DNA from: Bin87 sp963666415
GTDB lineage: Bacteria; Chloroflexota; Dehalococcoidia; Lucifugimonadales; UBA3495
Assembly (NCBI GenBank): GCA_963666415.2
Contig: CAXXPD010000003.1
Location: 2,418,001-2,482,000, forward strand
DNA length: 64,000 bases
Direction of reading: 5' to 3'
A program made the translations under genes and the position numbers. The notes below the pieces were generated by a model. The model did no database searches. It was not told the DNA's origin and saw nothing but the letters and a program-made list of their open reading frames with translations. Each line of letters starts with the position of its first letter. The stretch's first letter is position 1. Positions 62,620 to 64,000 of the stretch are shown one piece after another.

Positions 62620-64000
62620 ACCCCCGCCGCCGCCAGGCTGACCGTGAGCAGGCGGTCGTAGATTTTCAGGTCCGGCTTCCCAGACCAGACCAGCACCGGA
62701 GCTTCGGGCACCTTGGGCTCGGCCAGGTCCCGCACCTCCGCGTAGTCGAAGGACTCACCCGCCTCCAGCAGCAACGACAGCGCGCTGTCCACCGTGGCTT
62801 CCATGGTGGTCGCCGCCAGGTGCAGGATCCGCACGTACTCCACGTCGGCACGCTCCCCACGCCATTCCCTGAGCGCGTCGTAGGTCAGCCGGAAGTGCCT
62901 GGTGGGAAATAGCTGCTCCCGGAAGCGGTAGCGGGCGAAGGCACCGGGCTTGCGCACCAATGAGCCGATGACGTGGCGGTAATTGACGTTGGCTTCCCCC
63001 TCGCCACGCACCCGCTCCACCAGGTGGCCCTTGTAGTACACTTCCGCCCAGTCGGCGTACAGACGGATCTGCACCTCCTTGCCGATGAGGCGGGAGGGCA
63101 CGCTGTAGCTATGTCCCGCTACCTGGATGGTGCACCACTTGCGCACCTTGGACTGGTAGTTGACGTATTCCGGCACCGGGGCTGGGGGCAGGGAGCGTAG
63201 GCAAAGCAACTCCTGCTCCAGCTTCCCCTGTACCAGGCGATTGCGTCTCTCCACCATCTGCCGGACGAAGCTGGCGTAGTCGTCGACAGTGTCGAAATCG
63301 CGGCTGCCCCGCAGGATGAGGGCCTGGTCGATGGCGTCCTTCAAGCGGTAGTGGGCGTGCTCGGCGACGCCGTTTTCATGGCTCTGGCCGGGATTGATGC
63401 GGGTGGAGCGGAGGCCGTAGTGGTCCAGCAGGGCGGCGTAATTGTCGTTAAGAGCGCGGCCGCGGCTGCTGCGCAATTCGTGAGTGGCAGCCGCGGTATT
63501 GTCGCTGCGCACCACCTCTGGAACGCCGCCCAGGGTCCAGAGGGCATTCTGCAATCCCTACTGCAACGCCAGGAAGGTCTCGCCGGCGGCGACCTCAGCG
63601 TAGCGCCATCCCGAGTGGCTGAGTATCAGCTGGAACAGCAGGTGGGGGTAGGACTGTCCGGCGATGGTCACCTTGAGTTCCCCGCAGTGGGTGAAGTCGA
63701 ACTGGGCCTCCCGTCCCGGCGGATGCACCTGGGGGAAGTACACCTCCTGATCCGGACCATGCCGCGCCCGCCTCCTGAGCCGGTCGAAGGGCCTGCAATC
63801 GTCGTTGCAGGGTGCGCAGCTGGGACGCGCTGAACCGCCCGGGATGCTGCTCGGCCTCCTGAGCTTGTCGAAGGGCAGTCGATAATTGTCGTTGCCTTCA
63901 GCTTGCCCGTCGGATCATTCCGCAGCAGCGGCTCAATCTCATCCTCCCACACCCCGTCGAAGGGATCCGGCCGAGTGCGCCACCGATGCTCCGGTTTCGC
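62610..64000 (-). pseudogene. istA: IS21 IstA transposase, nonsense and frameshifted
   Basis: The 3' part (GGVPEVVRSDNTAAATHEL; HENGVAEHAHYRLKDAIDQA) holds the second Asp and Glu of the integrase core. An in-frame TAG at about 63556-63558 (after TFLALQ) separates it from PPGREAQFDFTHCGELKVT with the first Asp. Further upstream, two insertions of the motif cccttcgac(a/c)(a/g)gctcagg, near 63775 and 63865, shift the frame inside the HTH/linker region (HPGRFSASQLRTLQRRLQAL). It is not functional. Confidence 0.85.

Larger units (their letters stand above)
61797..64000 (-). mobile_element. IS21-family element, truncated by the window edge
   Basis: The 3' end tgtcccgcgtcaac lies near 61803, followed on the minus strand by istB and a decayed istA that continues past 64000. 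The stretch 61513-61796 shows nothing recognisable. Confidence 0.85.

Overview
The window is 64 kb of GC-rich bacterial chromosome. No rRNA or tRNA genes were seen. Gene content (TPP enzymes, amidase, CaiB/BaiF CoA-transferases, MmgE/PrpD, HpaB-type monooxygenase, aldehyde:ferredoxin oxidoreductase, VOC proteins, MoxR-DUF58-TgpA cluster) and a dispersed palindromic repeat containing cattgcgag/ctcgcaatg fit a free-living or symbiotic Chloroflexota lineage of the SAR202/Dehalococcoidia type. That placement is inference from gene flavour, not a phylogenetic result.

Layout. (1) 0-7.5 kb: a TPP enzyme running off the left edge, a Gfo/Idh/MocA oxidoreductase, an IS66 copy, and a run of GatC-like protein, amidase and M20 amidohydrolase that looks like an amide-hydrolysing unit. 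(2) 7.8-22.8 kb: an IS graveyard. It holds a cut tyrosine recombinase, IS701, IS1182 with IS256 nested inside, a second IS701 fragment, an rve-type IS, IS110 copy 1, a methyltransferase, an IS21 relic, and a second IS1182-like element carrying two further insertions. (3) 23-44.5 kb: the conserved chromosomal core. It contains a sulfopyruvate decarboxylase-like subunit, nitroreductase, a probable selenocysteine DsbA-like protein, RNase III, bicupin, an enolase variant, RsmG, a mobA-moaD-aor operon, histone deacetylase-like protein, TrmI, serine protease, aldehyde dehydrogenase, Ogt, and moxR-DUF58-tgpA. (4) 44.5-48.3 kb: a 163-bp MITE, IS66 copy 2 and IS110 copy 2. (5) 48.3-60 kb: a catabolic block with two CoA-transferases, a CapA-like protein, two VOC proteins, MmgE/PrpD and HpaB, broken up by IS110 copy 3 and an ISNCY-type element. 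(6) 60-64 kb: an intact IS66 copy and a decayed IS21 running off the right edge.

Main result. The two related IS110 elements (15.4-16.6 kb and 46.4-47.8 kb) each carry, upstream of the transposase, a two-loop structured RNA that reads as a bridge RNA. In copy 2 the first loop holds GGTAGCATCT and CAATAG. These match, respectively, the left flank plus core and the reverse complement of the core plus right flank of its own insertion site. An uninterrupted version of that site survives at 15.1 kb. In copy 1 the same loop matches the terminal inverted repeat of the resident IS66 family, and copy 1 sits inside a 114-bp IS66-type MITE with a perfect 8-bp duplication. The second loop is conserved and matches the element's own ends. 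Outer stems covary between copies.

The second result is an in-frame TGA at the catalytic-cysteine position of a DsbA-like gene (24885-25523), with a plausible bacterial SECIS hairpin right after it. Other points are several enzymes missing canonical catalytic residues, MITEs with clean target duplications, and a candidate -1 frameshift in an IS630 transposase.
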